NCBI GenBank assembly: GCA_006546595.1
Contig: VIAD01000011.1
Location: 41,055 to 105,054 of the forward strand
DNA length: 64,000 nt
Source: Moraxellaceae bacterium AER2_44_116
GTDB taxonomy: Bacteria > Pseudomonadota > Gammaproteobacteria > Pseudomonadales > Moraxellaceae
Direction: 5' to 3'
The translations under genes were made by a program, and so were the position numbers. Below the pieces are notes generated by a model. It had not been told where the DNA came from. It did no database searches and was given only the letters and a program-made list of their open reading frames with translations. Below are positions 1 to 9,512 of the stretch, piece by piece. Position 1 is the first letter of the stretch; each line of letters starts with the position of its first letter.

Positions 1-1358
1 AAAAACATCATGACGGCAATGAGTACAAATACCAAGACTGAACCTAACATCAAGGTATAATCTTCGGACTGCAAAATCACAAACATCGTGCCGTACATGG
101 CTGCTAGAATCGTGCTAAACAACAACGAGCGAGCAATACTTTTTAAAACATAACTGACATAAAAAGTCATCAGGCTGATACAGGCGGCACTCGACACGCC
201 ATAGGCTAGCGGAAAATTGATATGCTCACTAAACGACAGCAGCAAGACATAAAACACCGCCAACGCCGCACCGACTAGAGCATACTGCATCGGATGAATA
301 CGCAAGTCTTTCAAAATCTCGAAGAGAAAAAACGCCCCAAAGGTGATGACTAAAAATAAAGCAGCATACTTAATGGCGCGATCGGTCATTAAATAAACAT
401 CCACTGCTTGAATAAAACTGACACCAAAGCTCCCTGCTACCGCCAAATTATTTGCATCTCCCTGAGAATACTCTGCTCTGGTATTTGAACTGACTGGACG
501 ATGAAATGCTTGTTGTAATTGCTTACATGACTCCGTGTTGGCATCCATACAACCTGCCAATAATTGGCTATTCCGATTAGCAATATAGGTGTTTTTCCAA
601 TCTGCATTAAAACTTTTGCTGGTGATATTTTTCGTCGGTAATGATTCACCAAAAAAGCTAGGATGCGGCCAATTTGCCACCATCGCTAATGACAACTCTT
701 TACCCAAAGGTAAAAACTGTAAACTGCCAGTTCCTGTAATATCCATCGTCACCGTAAAATCAAAACGATTGCTTTTCGATAAGTCATGCAAACTAATATG
801 GGTGTAGGTCGCTGCTAAAGGATTGCTTTCTTCATCACGCGGAAACTCAAAAGCAAATTTTTGCTGGTTAATGCTCAAGACAGGCGGACTTTTTAAGCCG
901 CGCAAATCCGACAGATATATGCGCATTGTGGCATTTGACCAATCAACCTGTTGATTAGCCGCAGGACTAAGTAGCTTGTCACTTAACACAAACCGCCCTG
1001 TCATTATCGCTTGGTTATGGTAGCTAATTGCCCGATAAATGCCACGCTTAAAGCTTTGGTCATCGACCTCTACCTTATTTTTCCATTCCATTGTTTCAGG
1101 GCTAATGACTACCTGTTTGCGTTTACTACAGATTTTGCTTTTATCATTAGGACAATCAAACGTCGTGGTGACAGGGACAATAATAAACGGTGTCAGCACC
1201 GTTTGACTGTTGACGTTATTACGGGCGATATCTTGGATGACTCGCTGATAATTGCCTTGCCGTTCATAGACAGTGCCGCGAATAACGGCAAAAGCAATTA
1301 AGAATAAGACAATCAGTAACGAGATCATCATGATTTTAGAACTGAGTACGCGTTGCAT
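1..1358 (-). CDS. creD: CreD-family inner membrane protein (3' end outside window)
   Basis: This reading frame is open from an ATG at 1358 down to the left edge, so the C-terminal end is missing, probably some 30 residues by comparison with E. coli CreD. The N-terminus reads MQRVLSSKIMMISLLIV, then a membrane segment and YERQGNYQRVIQDIARN, which is the CreD start pattern. The last residues in the window (SEDYTLMLGSVLVFVLIAVM) match the last hydrophobic block of the family. CreD is an inner membrane protein of the CreBC regulon, linked to envelope stress and beta-lactam response in other Gammaproteobacteria. It follows creB and creC on the same strand after an 83-base gap holding a cre-tag-like site. 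The family call is firm; the exact role is not known from sequence. Confidence 0.9.
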   Translation of the reverse strand, partial: MQRVLSSKIMMISLLIVLFLIAFAVIRGTVYERQGNYQRVIQDIARNNVNSQTVLTPFIIVPVTTTFDCPNDKSKICSKRKQVVISPETMEWKNKVEVDDQSFKRGIYRAISYHNQAIMTGRFVLSDKLLSPAANQQVDWSNATMRIYLSDLRGLKSPPVLSINQQKFAFEFPRDEESNPLAATYTHISLHDLSKSNRFDFTVTMDITGTGSLQFLPLGKELSLAMVANWPHPSFFGESLPTKNITSKSFNADWKNTYIANRNSQLLAGCMDANTESCKQLQQAFHRPVSSNTRAEYSQGDANNLAVAGSFGVSFIQAVDVYLMTDRAIKYAALFLVITFGAFFLFEILKDLRIHPMQYALVGAALAVFYVLLLSFSEHINFPLAYGVSSAACISLMTFYVSYVLKSIARSLLFSTILAAMYGTMFVILQSEDYTLMLGSVLVFVLIAVMMF

Positions 1359-1424
1359 GGTGAAACCCCTTTATAGATAGCAATGAATCTATAAACAAGT
1401 TTGACGATGTGAGATGTGCTAAGC

Positions 1425-1440
1425 GTCAGTTGAATGTGAA
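1425..1440 (-). promoter_or_regulatory. Possible CreB-binding cre tag before creD
   Basis: On the minus strand the gap between creC and creD contains TTCAC, six bases, then CTGAC. The CreB binding site known in other Gammaproteobacteria is TTCAC-N6-TTCAC. The first half is exact and the second matches 3 of 5. It lies about 65 bases upstream of the creD start, where a CreB-activated promoter would be expected. This is inference from one half-degenerate site. Confidence 0.4.
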
Positions 1441-1441
1441 C

Positions 1442-2878
1442 TTAAGGTGATTTTTCGATGAACACAGGAAAACACAACCGAACGGCCACACCTTCTTCTA
1501 CATTGGTAATAACAACCGTTGCTTGATGTAAGTGCATGACTTCTTTGACTAAAGTCAAACCTAAGCCTGTACTTTTGCGTTGTGTGTCAGGGCGAGGCAA
1601 AGAATAATAGCGATTAAAAAGTTGTGTTAACGCATAGTCAGGAATATGTTGACCTTGATTCTGTATCGTTAAGTTAATGCTTGTTGCTTGTTTCTCGCCA
1701 TGAATTAGTATCTTTTTACCAACTGGCGTAAAATCTAAGGCATTATCAATAATATTCGACAATGCCTGCTCTAGCCAAAAAGACTCCGCCTCAATAAGCA
1801 AATGCTGGGGTAACTCTAACTGACATTGAATCTGCCTCTGCTGAAATTGTGGCGCTTTATCGGCTAATACTTTCTGCATGACCACCGTCAAATCAACTGT
1901 CGTTTTCACTAATAGCTGCTGTTTTTCTAAACGTGCTAACAGTAATAAGTGATCAATAAGCCGTTTGAGTTTGTCAGTTTGCTGTTGAATATTGTCGCAA
2001 AAACGCAGACGGTCTTCAGTAGGCAATTCATCCTGCAATAACTCGGCACTGGCTTGAATGGCGGTTAATGGGCTTTTAAGTTCATGGGTTAAGGTATGGA
2101 CATAGTTTTCAACATACTCTTTACCCTCTAATTGTTGGCGCATCTGGTCGATGGCAACAATGAGTTGGTTTAATTCTTGAGCTGCCCAAAAGTGTAAAGG
2201 CTTGCGCTGCAAGGGTGATAAGGTCAGTGCATATTGCGCGACTTGATAAATCGCATGACGTAACCACCACGCCACCAACGCACTAAAGAACAACGATAAC
2301 ACCACGACAATCGCGCCCTGCTTGAGCATTTGCTGTTGCGCGCGCTCAATAAAGGGCTGCATGGCACGTCCTGCTTTCGATAAGCTGACGACACCAATAA
2401 TACGTTGCTTGTCCATAATCGGCGCAGCTACATACATGACTGAGCTGTTTACGTCTTCTGGATTACTGCGTGTAGAACGCACGCCATACCGCCCTTGTAG
2501 AGTTAAATAGACATCATTCCATTGTGAGTAATTTTGTCCTGTCGCCTGCCCTTGTGAGTCGTATAAGACAATGCCCTGATCGTCGGTGATATACAGTTGT
2601 TGTGAAACGCTGTCTTTGTCACGCTCCCAAATACGCGCACGTAATGGCCGAGCAAGGATTTGAGCAATTTTTTCTTGAAACTCAGGTGTTTGTAGGCGTT
2701 GATTTTTAAGATCATCGGCAACTAACGCGGAAATTAAATTGGCATTATCCGCAAGGGTATCTTCAATGGCTTGTTTGACACTCGGTTTGACTTGGTCTTG
2801 TAGGGCATTGATGGTGACATACGCGCCAACCAATAGCACGATAGCAAACGCTGCCCAAATCCGTAAAAAAATCGACAT
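1442..2878 (-). CDS. creC: Sensor histidine kinase CreC
   Basis: A 478-residue membrane sensor kinase. Transmembrane segments lie at about residues 5-25 and 188-206, enclosing a periplasmic sensor of roughly 160 residues. The H-box is HTLTHELKSPLTAIQ with the phospho-accepting His at 265. The ATPase domain has an N-box (SNIIDNALDF) and a G-box (STGLGLTLVKEVM). It sits 5 bases after creB and before creD, the order creB-creC-creD known from E. coli and Aeromonas. CreC phosphorylates CreB; in other species the pair responds to cell-wall stress or carbon source. No creA was seen in the window. The gene order makes the name more secure than the domains alone. Confidence 0.9.
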   Translation of the reverse strand: MSIFLRIWAAFAIVLLVGAYVTINALQDQVKPSVKQAIEDTLADNANLISALVADDLKNQRLQTPEFQEKIAQILARPLRARIWERDKDSVSQQLYITDDQGIVLYDSQGQATGQNYSQWNDVYLTLQGRYGVRSTRSNPEDVNSSVMYVAAPIMDKQRIIGVVSLSKAGRAMQPFIERAQQQMLKQGAIVVVLSLFFSALVAWWLRHAIYQVAQYALTLSPLQRKPLHFWAAQELNQLIVAIDQMRQQLEGKEYVENYVHTLTHELKSPLTAIQASAELLQDELPTEDRLRFCDNIQQQTDKLKRLIDHLLLLARLEKQQLLVKTTVDLTVVMQKVLADKAPQFQQRQIQCQLELPQHLLIEAESFWLEQALSNIIDNALDFTPVGKKILIHGEKQATSINLTIQNQGQHIPDYALTQLFNRYYSLPRPDTQRKSTGLGLTLVKEVMHLHQATVVITNVEEGVAVRLCFPVFIEKSP

Positions 2879-2883
2879 AATGA

Positions 2884-3594
2884 TTACATCTTACGCAAAC
2901 TGTAACCGACACCACGATGAGTCAGAATGACTTCTTGTTCATTAATCAGATGAAGCTTTTGCCTCAAACTCTTGATATGCGTATCAATGGTACGCTCGAC
3001 ACTGTGATCGGGATTTTCCCACGCGGCTTGCATCAATTGATAACGAGACCATACGCGCTCAGGCTGTTTTAACAATATCTCTAACAAGCGATATTCATAA
3101 CGGGTTAATGACAACAATTGACCATAATAACTGACTTGCATTTTTTCGGCATCATGCTGCCAAATACATGGCGTTGACCCTCTTTCAGCCAATACAACGG
3201 GCGTAGAAACGGGCAAAACTGGCGTAAACCGTCGCCAAATCACTCGAATACGGGAAATGATTTCACGCGGACTAAAGGGCTTAGCGCAGTAATCATCCGC
3301 GCCAATTTCTAAACCAATAATTCGCTCAACTTCGTCATTACGTGCGGTTAAAAACAATAACGGCGTTTGATGATGTTGGCGAATTTGTTTGCATAAATCG
3401 AAGCCGTTACAATCGGGTAAACCGACATCTAACACAATAAAATCAACAGCATGCTGTTCTAAATAAGTTAAGGCGGGTAATCCCACGCTAAACCATTGCA
3501 CCTGCCAACCTTCACGCTGCATGGCATAAATCAATGTCTCAGCGATGGCTTCGTCATCTTCGACTAAAAGAATTATTTTTTTATCATTATTCAT
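2884..3594 (-). CDS. creB: Response regulator CreB (OmpR family)
   Basis: A 236-residue regulator. The receiver domain has the acidic pair in LLVEDDEAIAE, the phospho-acceptor Asp56 in FIVLDVGLPD, and the conserved Thr and Lys in LLFLTAR and YCAKPFSPRE. The C-terminal OmpR/PhoB winged helix includes LTRYEYRLLEILLKQP and the closing HRGVGYSLRK. It is the first gene of the creBCD run and lies downstream of argG on the same strand, separated by a terminator. Its likely targets are cre tags such as the candidate in front of creD. Confidence 0.9.
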   Translation of the reverse strand: MNNDKKIILLVEDDEAIAETLIYAMQREGWQVQWFSVGLPALTYLEQHAVDFIVLDVGLPDCNGFDLCKQIRQHHQTPLLFLTARNDEVERIIGLEIGADDYCAKPFSPREIISRIRVIWRRFTPVLPVSTPVVLAERGSTPCIWQHDAEKMQVSYYGQLLSLTRYEYRLLEILLKQPERVWSRYQLMQAAWENPDHSVERTIDTHIKSLRQKLHLINEQEVILTHRGVGYSLRKM

Positions 3595-3612
3595 TTTTCA
3601 ATGCTCTTTCAT

Positions 3613-3646
3613 AAAAAAACGGCATTTACCACAGGCAAATACCGTT
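3613..3646 (-). terminator. Rho-independent terminator after argG
   Basis: Read on the minus strand, a 10-bp stem (AACGGTATTT with AAATGCCGTT, one G-U pair) has a 9-base loop and is followed by a run of T. It ends argG transcription and separates it from creB. Confidence 0.8.
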
Positions 3647-3672
3647 CTTAATTTGCATTTAATTTAGTGCAA

Positions 3673-4893
3673 TTACAACAATTTACGGCCTTTACCTGCG
3701 GCAATACGCAAACGTAAACCGTTTAAGCGAATAAAGCCTTCTGCGTCTTTTTGATTGTAAGCACCACGATCATCTTCAAAAGTGGCGATATTGGCATCAA
3801 AAATCGAATCATCAGATTTACGACCTGCGATATAGACATTACCTTTGTATAACTTCACACGCACAACACCGTTTACATAGTGTTGTGATTGGTCAATCAT
3901 CGCTTGCAACATTTGACGTTCTGGACTCCACCAATAGCCGTTATAAACCAAACTGGCATAACGTGGCATCAGCTCATCTTTCAAATGCGCCACTTCACGA
4001 TCTAAGGTAATAGACTCAATCGCACGGTGGGCTTTCAACATAATCGTGCCGCCCGGTGTTTCGTAACAACCGCGTGACTTCATGCCGACATAACGATTTT
4101 CGACTAAATCTAAACGGCCAATACCGTGTTTGCCACCCAAAACATTTAATTGCGTTAATACTTGTGCGGGTGTTAACTCTTCGCCGTTAATAGCAACAAT
4201 ATCGCCATTACGATACGTTAACTCAACATATTCAGGTTGGTCGGGTGCTTTTTCTGGGCTAACAGTCCAACGCCAAATATCTTCTTCTGGCTCCCAATAT
4301 GGGTCTTCTAAACCACCGCCTTCGTAGGAGATATGCAGTAAGTTGGCATCCATCGAATACGGGGATTTTTTGCCTGCTTTGTTGTAATCAATGGGAATAT
4401 TACGTTCAGCCGCGTAATTCATTAAGGTTTCACGCGAGGTTAAATCCCACTCACGCCATGGGGCAATCACGCGCACATTTGGCGTTAAGGCATACGCACC
4501 TAACTCAAAACGTACTTGATCATTACCTTTACCTGTTGCGCCATGAGAAATCGCATCTGCGCCTTGCTCTTGAGCAATTTCAACCAATCGTTTAGCAATT
4601 AAAGGCCGTGCAATCGACGTACCTAATAAATACTCGCCTTCATAGACAGCATTGGCACGAAACATCGGGAACACGAAGTCACGGACAAACTCTTCACGTA
4701 AATCTTCAATATAAATTTTTTCTACGCCCATTGCTTGTGCTTTGGCGCGCGCAGGTTCTACTTCTTCACCTTGACCAATATCTGCGGTGAAGGTAATGAC
4801 TTCACAGCCATAATTCTCTTGCAACCACTTTACAATCACGGAGGTATCTAAACCACCCGAATATGCTAAAACGACTTTTTTGATGTCTGCCAT
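3673..4893 (-). CDS. argG: Argininosuccinate synthase
   Basis: A 406-residue enzyme that joins citrulline and aspartate with ATP to give argininosuccinate, the penultimate step of arginine biosynthesis in the cytoplasm. The N-terminus [18 protein letters not shown] carries the N-type ATP pyrophosphatase loop SGGLDTS. The family blocks [33 protein letters not shown] and [15 protein letters not shown] are all present. The ATG at 4893 was chosen over an upstream in-frame codon at 4923 because family members start MAD, and AGCAAGG lies a few bases upstream of it. Length is normal for this family. It stands alone with its own terminator. Confidence 0.98.
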   Translation of the reverse strand: MADIKKVVLAYSGGLDTSVIVKWLQENYGCEVITFTADIGQGEEVEPARAKAQAMGVEKIYIEDLREEFVRDFVFPMFRANAVYEGEYLLGTSIARPLIAKRLVEIAQEQGADAISHGATGKGNDQVRFELGAYALTPNVRVIAPWREWDLTSRETLMNYAAERNIPIDYNKAGKKSPYSMDANLLHISYEGGGLEDPYWEPEEDIWRWTVSPEKAPDQPEYVELTYRNGDIVAINGEELTPAQVLTQLNVLGGKHGIGRLDLVENRYVGMKSRGCYETPGGTIMLKAHRAIESITLDREVAHLKDELMPRYASLVYNGYWWSPERQMLQAMIDQSQHYVNGVVRVKLYKGNVYIAGRKSDDSIFDANIATFEDDRGAYNQKDAEGFIRLNGLRLRIAAGKGRKLL

Positions 4894-4952
4894 AATGCCT
4901 TGCTCTTTTCTAGAGATACCCAAAAACGCGCCCTATTCTACGCGAACTTGCC

Positions 4953-6290
4953 TCAAGATTCACCTTTCGCTTGGGGTGCATTTTTTGGAGAAGCGACTTT
5001 AGGCTTAGGCCAAATCCGAATACGGTGACGACCTGCCTCTTTGGCGGCGTAAACGCCTTGGTCAGCATTGTCAATTAAGGTGGTAATGCTATTGCCATCA
5101 TCAGGCGTTAATGTCGCAAGACCAATACTCACCGACAACATTTTGCCTGCTTTTGAGCTTCGATGAGGAATCGCTAACGTATCTATCGCTTTTTGCACTT
5201 CTTGCGCTAACACCAAAGCCCCTTCACTGTCCGTATTGGGCAGTAATAACACAAACTCTTCGCCACCATAACGAGCCGCTAAATCGGCAGGACGGGTTGC
5301 CATTTTCTTTAAGGTACGTCCGACTCGGCTTAATGCTTTATCGCCTTCTAAATGGCCATAGGTGTCGTTGTAGGGTTTAAAATGGTCAACATCTATAAAC
5401 ATTAACGAGATAGGATGCTTTTCGCGCTCGGCCACGCCCCACTCACGCGCTAACGTTTCATTAAAATGACGACGATTGGCCAATGTCGTTAAGGCATCTT
5501 CTTGAGAAATACGCGCCATTTCTTGACTGAGTTTATCGAGCTGTTGCTTTTCGATTTCAATTAACCGTGACTGCAAAAAGGCGCGGCGATCACGTTGGTC
5601 AATCATAAACGCAATCACTAAACCAATGACATTTGATAAACCTGTATATTGTGAATACTGACCAAAATCGACTTTTAAGTTAAAGGTAATAATCACGGCC
5701 ATCGACACTAAAGCAGAAAATATGCCAATAATAACCGTCGCAGCAATACGCAAACTGCCCAAGCTATAAACCAACATGTAAATAAAAATCACCAAATAAC
5801 TGGCTTGTTGATTGATATAGGCACTATTAAATAACGAAGCTGAAATGGTAATGCCCGATAAACCCAAAAAAGAACACGTACCAATATAAGTTGAATAGTA
5901 TTTATCACAACTACGTGCAGCAACACAAAAGCCAATGACCGCAAAAATGATACCGCCACCCAAATAAATCGCTGTCCAAATGGTCATATCATGCGCTAAG
6001 GATTGGGGTGTTGAGACATAATGTACTTGCTGATAGGTGAGTAAACCAATAAATAAGTAAAACAAGCCTGTCGCTAAACGATTGTTTTGCATCACGGCAA
6101 TTGCACGCTGCACCACATGTTCTCGATAATATTGTTCTAAGTCATGGGGCATACGTTCACGGCGACGTTTACGGTCGGTTAATAAGCCCATAATCGTCGT
6201 ACGTTCTTGCGCCAAGACATCTTGGCTCAATGCGGCAACAGGGTGTGACTGGCTACCTGTCGGTGTCGAAAAATCCCCAATGGGTTGCAT
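4953..6290 (-). CDS. Membrane GGDEF protein (probable diguanylate cyclase)
   Basis: 445 residues. About six hydrophobic segments lie between residues 74 and 230, followed by a coiled linker at about 235-262 and a GGDEF domain from about 263. The active-site motif is GGEEF at 342-346, a catalytically competent variant. The product-inhibition I-site RxxD (R333-P-A-D336) sits exactly five residues before it. The metal-site residues in LMFIDVDHFKPYND are also present. The protein should make cyclic di-GMP from two GTP and be feedback-inhibited. No named sensor domain was recognised in the membrane part. The start could instead be M34 (MGLLTDRK), since the first 30 residues look unstructured. The signal it senses is unknown. 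Confidence 0.88.
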   Translation of the reverse strand: MQPIGDFSTPTGSQSHPVAALSQDVLAQERTTIMGLLTDRKRRRERMPHDLEQYYREHVVQRAIAVMQNNRLATGLFYLFIGLLTYQQVHYVSTPQSLAHDMTIWTAIYLGGGIIFAVIGFCVAARSCDKYYSTYIGTCSFLGLSGITISASLFNSAYINQQASYLVIFIYMLVYSLGSLRIAATVIIGIFSALVSMAVIITFNLKVDFGQYSQYTGLSNVIGLVIAFMIDQRDRRAFLQSRLIEIEKQQLDKLSQEMARISQEDALTTLANRRHFNETLAREWGVAEREKHPISLMFIDVDHFKPYNDTYGHLEGDKALSRVGRTLKKMATRPADLAARYGGEEFVLLLPNTDSEGALVLAQEVQKAIDTLAIPHRSSKAGKMLSVSIGLATLTPDDGNSITTLIDNADQGVYAAKEAGRHRIRIWPKPKVASPKNAPQAKGES

Positions 6291-6449
6291 AATAGAATGG
6301 CTCTTATTTTTATGATGTATTGTTGGGGAATCGTGCCAGTATTCCGCAGAGGGGGCAAGGCAAAGATACGACTTAATCGCGATATCACCTTCTAAAAGTC
6401 GCCCAGTTCCAGTAGCATCTCACTTTTACATTCAACCTATTTCTATACT

Positions 6450-7484
6450 ATGACTACTCGTTTAACTATCACTCGTCCCGATGATTGGCATATTCACCTG
6501 CGTGATGGTGCTGTTTTAGCAAATACTGTGCCTGATGTTGCGCGTTATTTTGGCCGCGCTATTTGTATGCCTAATTTAGTTCCCCCTGTAAAAACCACGG
6601 AAGAAGCACGCGGTTATTATCAACGCATTTTAGCAGCACGCCCTGCCCAGTCATCGTTTGAGCCTTTGATGGTGCTGTATCTTACCGATCACACCGATGC
6701 CGCCGAGATTGCCAAAGCCAAAGCCTCGGGTATTGTGCAAGCCGTTAAACTGTACCCTGCGGGCGCAACGACTAATTCTCATGCCGGTGTGACTAACCTA
6801 GAAAATGTCTATCCCGTACTCGAAAAAATGGCCGAACATGGTGTTCCACTGTTAGTTCATGGTGAAGTCACTCATGCCGATATTGATATTTTTGATCGTG
6901 AAAAAGTGTTTATTGAGACGATACTTGCACCACTACACCAACGTTTTCCGACACTAAAAATTGTCCTTGAGCACATTACGACGGATGATGCTGTGCAATT
7001 CGTCCAAGCGACTAATCACAAGATTGCCGCAACAATTACCGCCCATCATTTATTATTCAATCGCAATCACATGCTTGTCGGTGGTATTCGTCCGCACTAT
7101 TACTGTTTGCCTATTTTGAAACGTCAATCGCATCAAGCCTCGTTATTGGCTGCCGCGACCTCTGGCAACCCAAAATTCTTTTTAGGCACGGATAGCGCCC
7201 CTCATGCTATTGGCGCAAAAGAAGCCGCATGTGGTTGTGCAGGCTCCTATACCGCCCATGCGGCGATTGAACTATATGCTGAAGCGTTTGAACAAATGAA
7301 CGCACTGGATAAATTAGAAGGCTTCGCCAGTTTCTTTGGGGCAGATTTCTATGGTTTAGCGCGTAATAGCGACACGATTACGCTAGAAAAGGAACAATGG
7401 TCAGTGCCTGAAAATTACAGTTTAGGGCAAAGTGTGGTCGTTCCTATTCGCGCTGGTTCATCTATTGCTTGGCGAGTGCTATGA
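6450..7484 (+). CDS. pyrC: Dihydroorotase
   Basis: A 344-residue zinc enzyme of pyrimidine biosynthesis that closes carbamoyl aspartate to dihydroorotate. Metal-binding H14-x-H16 lies in [10 protein letters not shown], the carbamylated lysine is K100 in [13 protein letters not shown], and further ligands fall in LVHGEVT and LEHITT. The catalytic Asp is in FLGTDSAPH. Length and motifs fit the class II PyrC of E. coli type. The stop overlaps the start of rnt as ATGA, so the two are probably co-transcribed and translationally coupled. The pyrC-rnt pairing is also seen in Pseudomonas. Confidence 0.97.
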   Translation: MTTRLTITRPDDWHIHLRDGAVLANTVPDVARYFGRAICMPNLVPPVKTTEEARGYYQRILAARPAQSSFEPLMVLYLTDHTDAAEIAKAKASGIVQAVKLYPAGATTNSHAGVTNLENVYPVLEKMAEHGVPLLVHGEVTHADIDIFDREKVFIETILAPLHQRFPTLKIVLEHITTDDAVQFVQATNHKIAATITAHHLLFNRNHMLVGGIRPHYYCLPILKRQSHQASLLAAATSGNPKFFLGTDSAPHAIGAKEAACGCAGSYTAHAAIELYAEAFEQMNALDKLEGFASFFGADFYGLARNSDTITLEKEQWSVPENYSLGQSVVVPIRAGSSIAWRVL

Positions 7485-8101
7485 CCGACCATAAACATCC
7501 AATGGCTGCACGTTTTCGCGGTTTCTTCCCTGTCATTGTCGATGTTGAAACGGGTGGCTTTAACGCAGAAACGGACGGCTTACTGGAAATTGCTGCCGTA
7601 CCCTTAACCATGCTTGAAAACGGCGATTTAGCCCCTCTGCCCGCGTTACATGCCCATATTCAACCGTTTGAAGGGGCAATATTAAATCCTGCGGCACTGG
7701 CATTTACCGGCATAGACCCGTTTAATCCCTTACGCGGTGCTGTACCTGAAAAAGATGCGTTAAAACACATGTTTCACGAGTTGCGAAAACTGCAAAGAGA
7801 AGCGCAATGTAACCGCTGTATTTTGGTGGGACACAACGCTAACTTTGACTTACAGTTTGTCAAAGCGGCGGTTGACCGTCAAAACTTAAAAAACAGTAAT
7901 CCGTTTCACCCATTTTCGGTGTTTGACACCGTGACATTGGCAGGACTCGTGTATGGTCAGACCGTGTTAGCAAAGGCATGTTTTAGTGCGGGAATGGATT
8001 TTAGCAATGAAGAAGCACACTCAGCATTATACGATGCCGAAAAAACCGCAGAGTTGTTTTGCTTAATGGTTAACCGCTGGCGTGCATTAGGAGGAATCTA
8101 A
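7481..8101 (+). CDS. rnt: Ribonuclease T
   Basis: A 206-residue DEDDh 3'-5' exoribonuclease that trims tRNA CCA ends and other stable RNA 3' ends. The catalytic residues are visible: D21 and E23 in [10 protein letters not shown]123 in [11 protein letters not shown]180 and D185 in [10 protein letters not shown]. The ATG at 7481 overlaps the pyrC stop (ATGA). An in-frame codon 12 bases further upstream is less likely, as family members begin close to this ATG. Length is normal. It is followed by a hairpin and a palindromic repeat instead of a classic T-tailed terminator. Confidence 0.96.
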   Translation: MTDHKHPMAARFRGFFPVIVDVETGGFNAETDGLLEIAAVPLTMLENGDLAPLPALHAHIQPFEGAILNPAALAFTGIDPFNPLRGAVPEKDALKHMFHELRKLQREAQCNRCILVGHNANFDLQFVKAAVDRQNLKNSNPFHPFSVFDTVTLAGLVYGQTVLAKACFSAGMDFSNEEAHSALYDAEKTAELFCLMVNRWRALGGI

Positions 8102-8127
8102 GCCGCCAGCCAGTCGTAGACGTGCTC

Positions 8128-8155
8128 TGACTTACGCAATTGCTTGCGTAAGTCA
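8128..8155. repeat. Perfect 12-bp hairpin after rnt
   Basis: TGACTTACGCAA and its exact reverse complement are separated by TTGC. There is no T run, so it is not a standard terminator. It may cap or stabilise the 3' end of the pyrC-rnt transcript, or be a REP-type element. Confidence 0.7.
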
Positions 8156-8193
8156 CGATCATGCTTCGTCTTCATCTTCTAGATCGTAATCAT

Positions 8194-8324
8194 AGCAAGC
8201 GTAGGATGGGTAGACGAAGGAAACCCATCATTTTCGGTTTGGATAAAGTAGTGATTTATCAAAGAACATTGCATAAGCCATTGATTATGTTTGGTTTCGT
8301 GCCTCTACCCATCCTACGCTTGCT
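8194..8324. repeat. 131-bp palindromic repeat with 20-bp inverted ends
   Basis: Perfect 20-bp inverted repeats lie at 8194-8213 and 8305-8324 (core GTAGGATGGGTAG). Similarity continues inwards imperfectly, and the left end contains a smaller hairpin, GATGGGT with ACCCATC. This looks like a miniature non-coding repeat of the widespread GTAGG(A/G)TGGG type. The right end abuts the stop codon of the next gene on the minus strand. No transposase is encoded. Confidence 0.75.
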
Positions 8325-8722
8325 TATCCTCTCAAAGTATCAAGTTTTTGTTTAATATCTATAAAAATGTAAAATACAAAGCACAGTAAAGGAATCGCAA
8401 ACCATGAAAACGCTGGCAAAACAGGCAGAAAAGCCAACAGCCCCCATATACCTTTTTTGCGGATGTTAATTAGTCGCTCAATATCATTTTCCTCTAACTC
8501 TTTGCCTTGTATATCCACCCAACGCCAATAACCAGATAATCCGTAAAAACCCGCCCAACACCAAATTAAACCACCAAAAGCAAATAAACTATCCGTCTTC
8601 ATTCTCATAGTTACAATTACGTCAATCGTACCAACTAAACTCATCCCCCCCAACAACAATAACAAAGGAACTGCACATAACGTAGCAGCTATACCAATCA
8701 TCAAACTCAAAAAAATAAACAT
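8324..8722 (-). CDS. Small membrane protein of unknown function
   Basis: 132 residues that I do not recognise. There are four likely membrane segments: residues about 2-21, 24-36 with a less certain extension, 47-62 and 95-120. A charged cytoplasmic-looking loop sits between them (DIQGKELEENDIERLINIRKKG). The stop codon TAA lies at the edge of the palindromic repeat, so the C-terminus may have been altered by insertion of that repeat. The gene is alone between rnt and the acidic protein. Coding is supported by the regular hydrophobic pattern and by a length that overlaps no other gene. Confidence 0.65.
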   Translation of the reverse strand: MFIFLSLMIGIAATLCAVPLLLLLGGMSLVGTIDVIVTMRMKTDSLFAFGGLIWCWAGFYGLSGYWRWVDIQGKELEENDIERLINIRKKGIWGLLAFLPVLPAFSWFAIPLLCFVFYIFIDIKQKLDTLRG

Positions 8723-8764
8723 ATTCGTTTACTTGCGATTATTACTTTGGCTTTTATGGACAAT

Positions 8765-8792
8765 AAAAAAACCCGTATCACTACGGGTTTTT
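8765..8792 (-). terminator. Bidirectional-looking terminator
   Basis: ACCCGTA and TACGGGT form a short stem with A-rich and T-rich flanks on both sides. On the minus strand it directly follows the acidic-protein gene ending at 8795. Confidence 0.75.
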
Positions 8793-8794
8793 AA

Positions 8795-9007
8795 TTACAC
8801 ATCGTCATCATCGTCTAAATCATAATCAAACTCTTTGATTTTGCGCTGCAAACGACGTTCTTCCAGAATGTCATCAATTACCCGACGCTTCGTTAGTGAA
8901 TTTTTGACGTTGTTGCTTTTACTGACATCGTCATTATCAAAGTCACCACTAGACTCTTCATCAAAAGCATCATCCAATTCAAATTCCTCAGATTTACCGC
9001 TTGACAT
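8795..9007 (-). CDS. Small acidic PA3496-like protein
   Basis: 70 residues, very acidic at both ends (ELDDAFDEES and YDLDDDDDV), with a basic middle stretch, KRRVIDDILEERRLQRKI. This matches my memory of the PA3496 family of putative regulatory proteins in Pseudomonas, in which a short R-x-I-(E/D)-D-x-L-E-x-(K/R)-R-L helix is conserved. The ATG at 9007 was chosen over a GTG at 9013 because AGAGG lies five bases before the ATG. It is followed at once by a terminator, so it is a single-gene transcript. The function is not established. Confidence 0.75.
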   Translation of the reverse strand: MSSGKSEEFELDDAFDEESSGDFDNDDVSKSNNVKNSLTKRRVIDDILEERRLQRKIKEFDYDLDDDDDV

Positions 9008-9166
9008 AGTCACCTCTCAACACTCAAGGAGCGGCTGTATACTAGAACAGTATAGAAAAGTAAAGACATTTGACCAAAATAAACGACAAATGGCAAATAT
9101 CCACGATAAAACACAAAAATCAATAAGATTAAGAGACAATAAATAAGACGAGAGAAGAAGCAAGAT

Positions 9167-9243
9167 TGGGGTGATCGATGGGGTTCGAACCCACGACAAC
9201 CGGAATCACAATCCGGGGCTCTACCAACTGAGCTACGACCACC
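9167..9243 (-). tRNA. tRNA-His (GTG)
   Basis: A full cloverleaf with encoded CCA. The anticodon is GTG in the loop of CCGGATTGTGATTCCGG. The extra 5' G that pairs with C73, typical of tRNA-His, is present. It is the last of three tRNAs on this strand. Confidence 0.97.
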
Positions 9244-9274
9244 ATAGAGAGATTTACAACAGAATTGGCGCGAT

Positions 9275-9351
9275 TGGCGCACCCGGCAGGACTCGAACCT
9301 GCGACCCTCGGCTTAGAAGGCCGATGCTCTATCCAGCTGAGCTACGAGCGC
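9275..9351 (-). tRNA. tRNA-Arg (TCT)
   Basis: A 77-base cloverleaf with encoded CCA. The anticodon loop CTTCTAA gives TCT, and the acceptor GCGCTCG pairs with CGGGTGC. It is the middle gene of the Pro-Arg-His cluster. Confidence 0.97.
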
Positions 9352-9388
9352 GAGGCTCAACTTTTAAAACTGACCAACTAGAGAAAGT

Positions 9389-9465
<77 letters not shown>

Positions 9466-9512
9466 AACTTTGCCAAGCTCAACATTTGCATGTTGCCTTA
9501 CTGCGAGGCGAT

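Noticed and set aside
4299..4595. 98-codon frame opposite argG
   Set aside because: Antisense shadow of a highly conserved enzyme gene.
8161..8355. 64-codon plus-strand frame over the 131-bp repeat
   Set aside because: It lies almost fully inside the palindromic element and reads its arms twice; no ribosome site.
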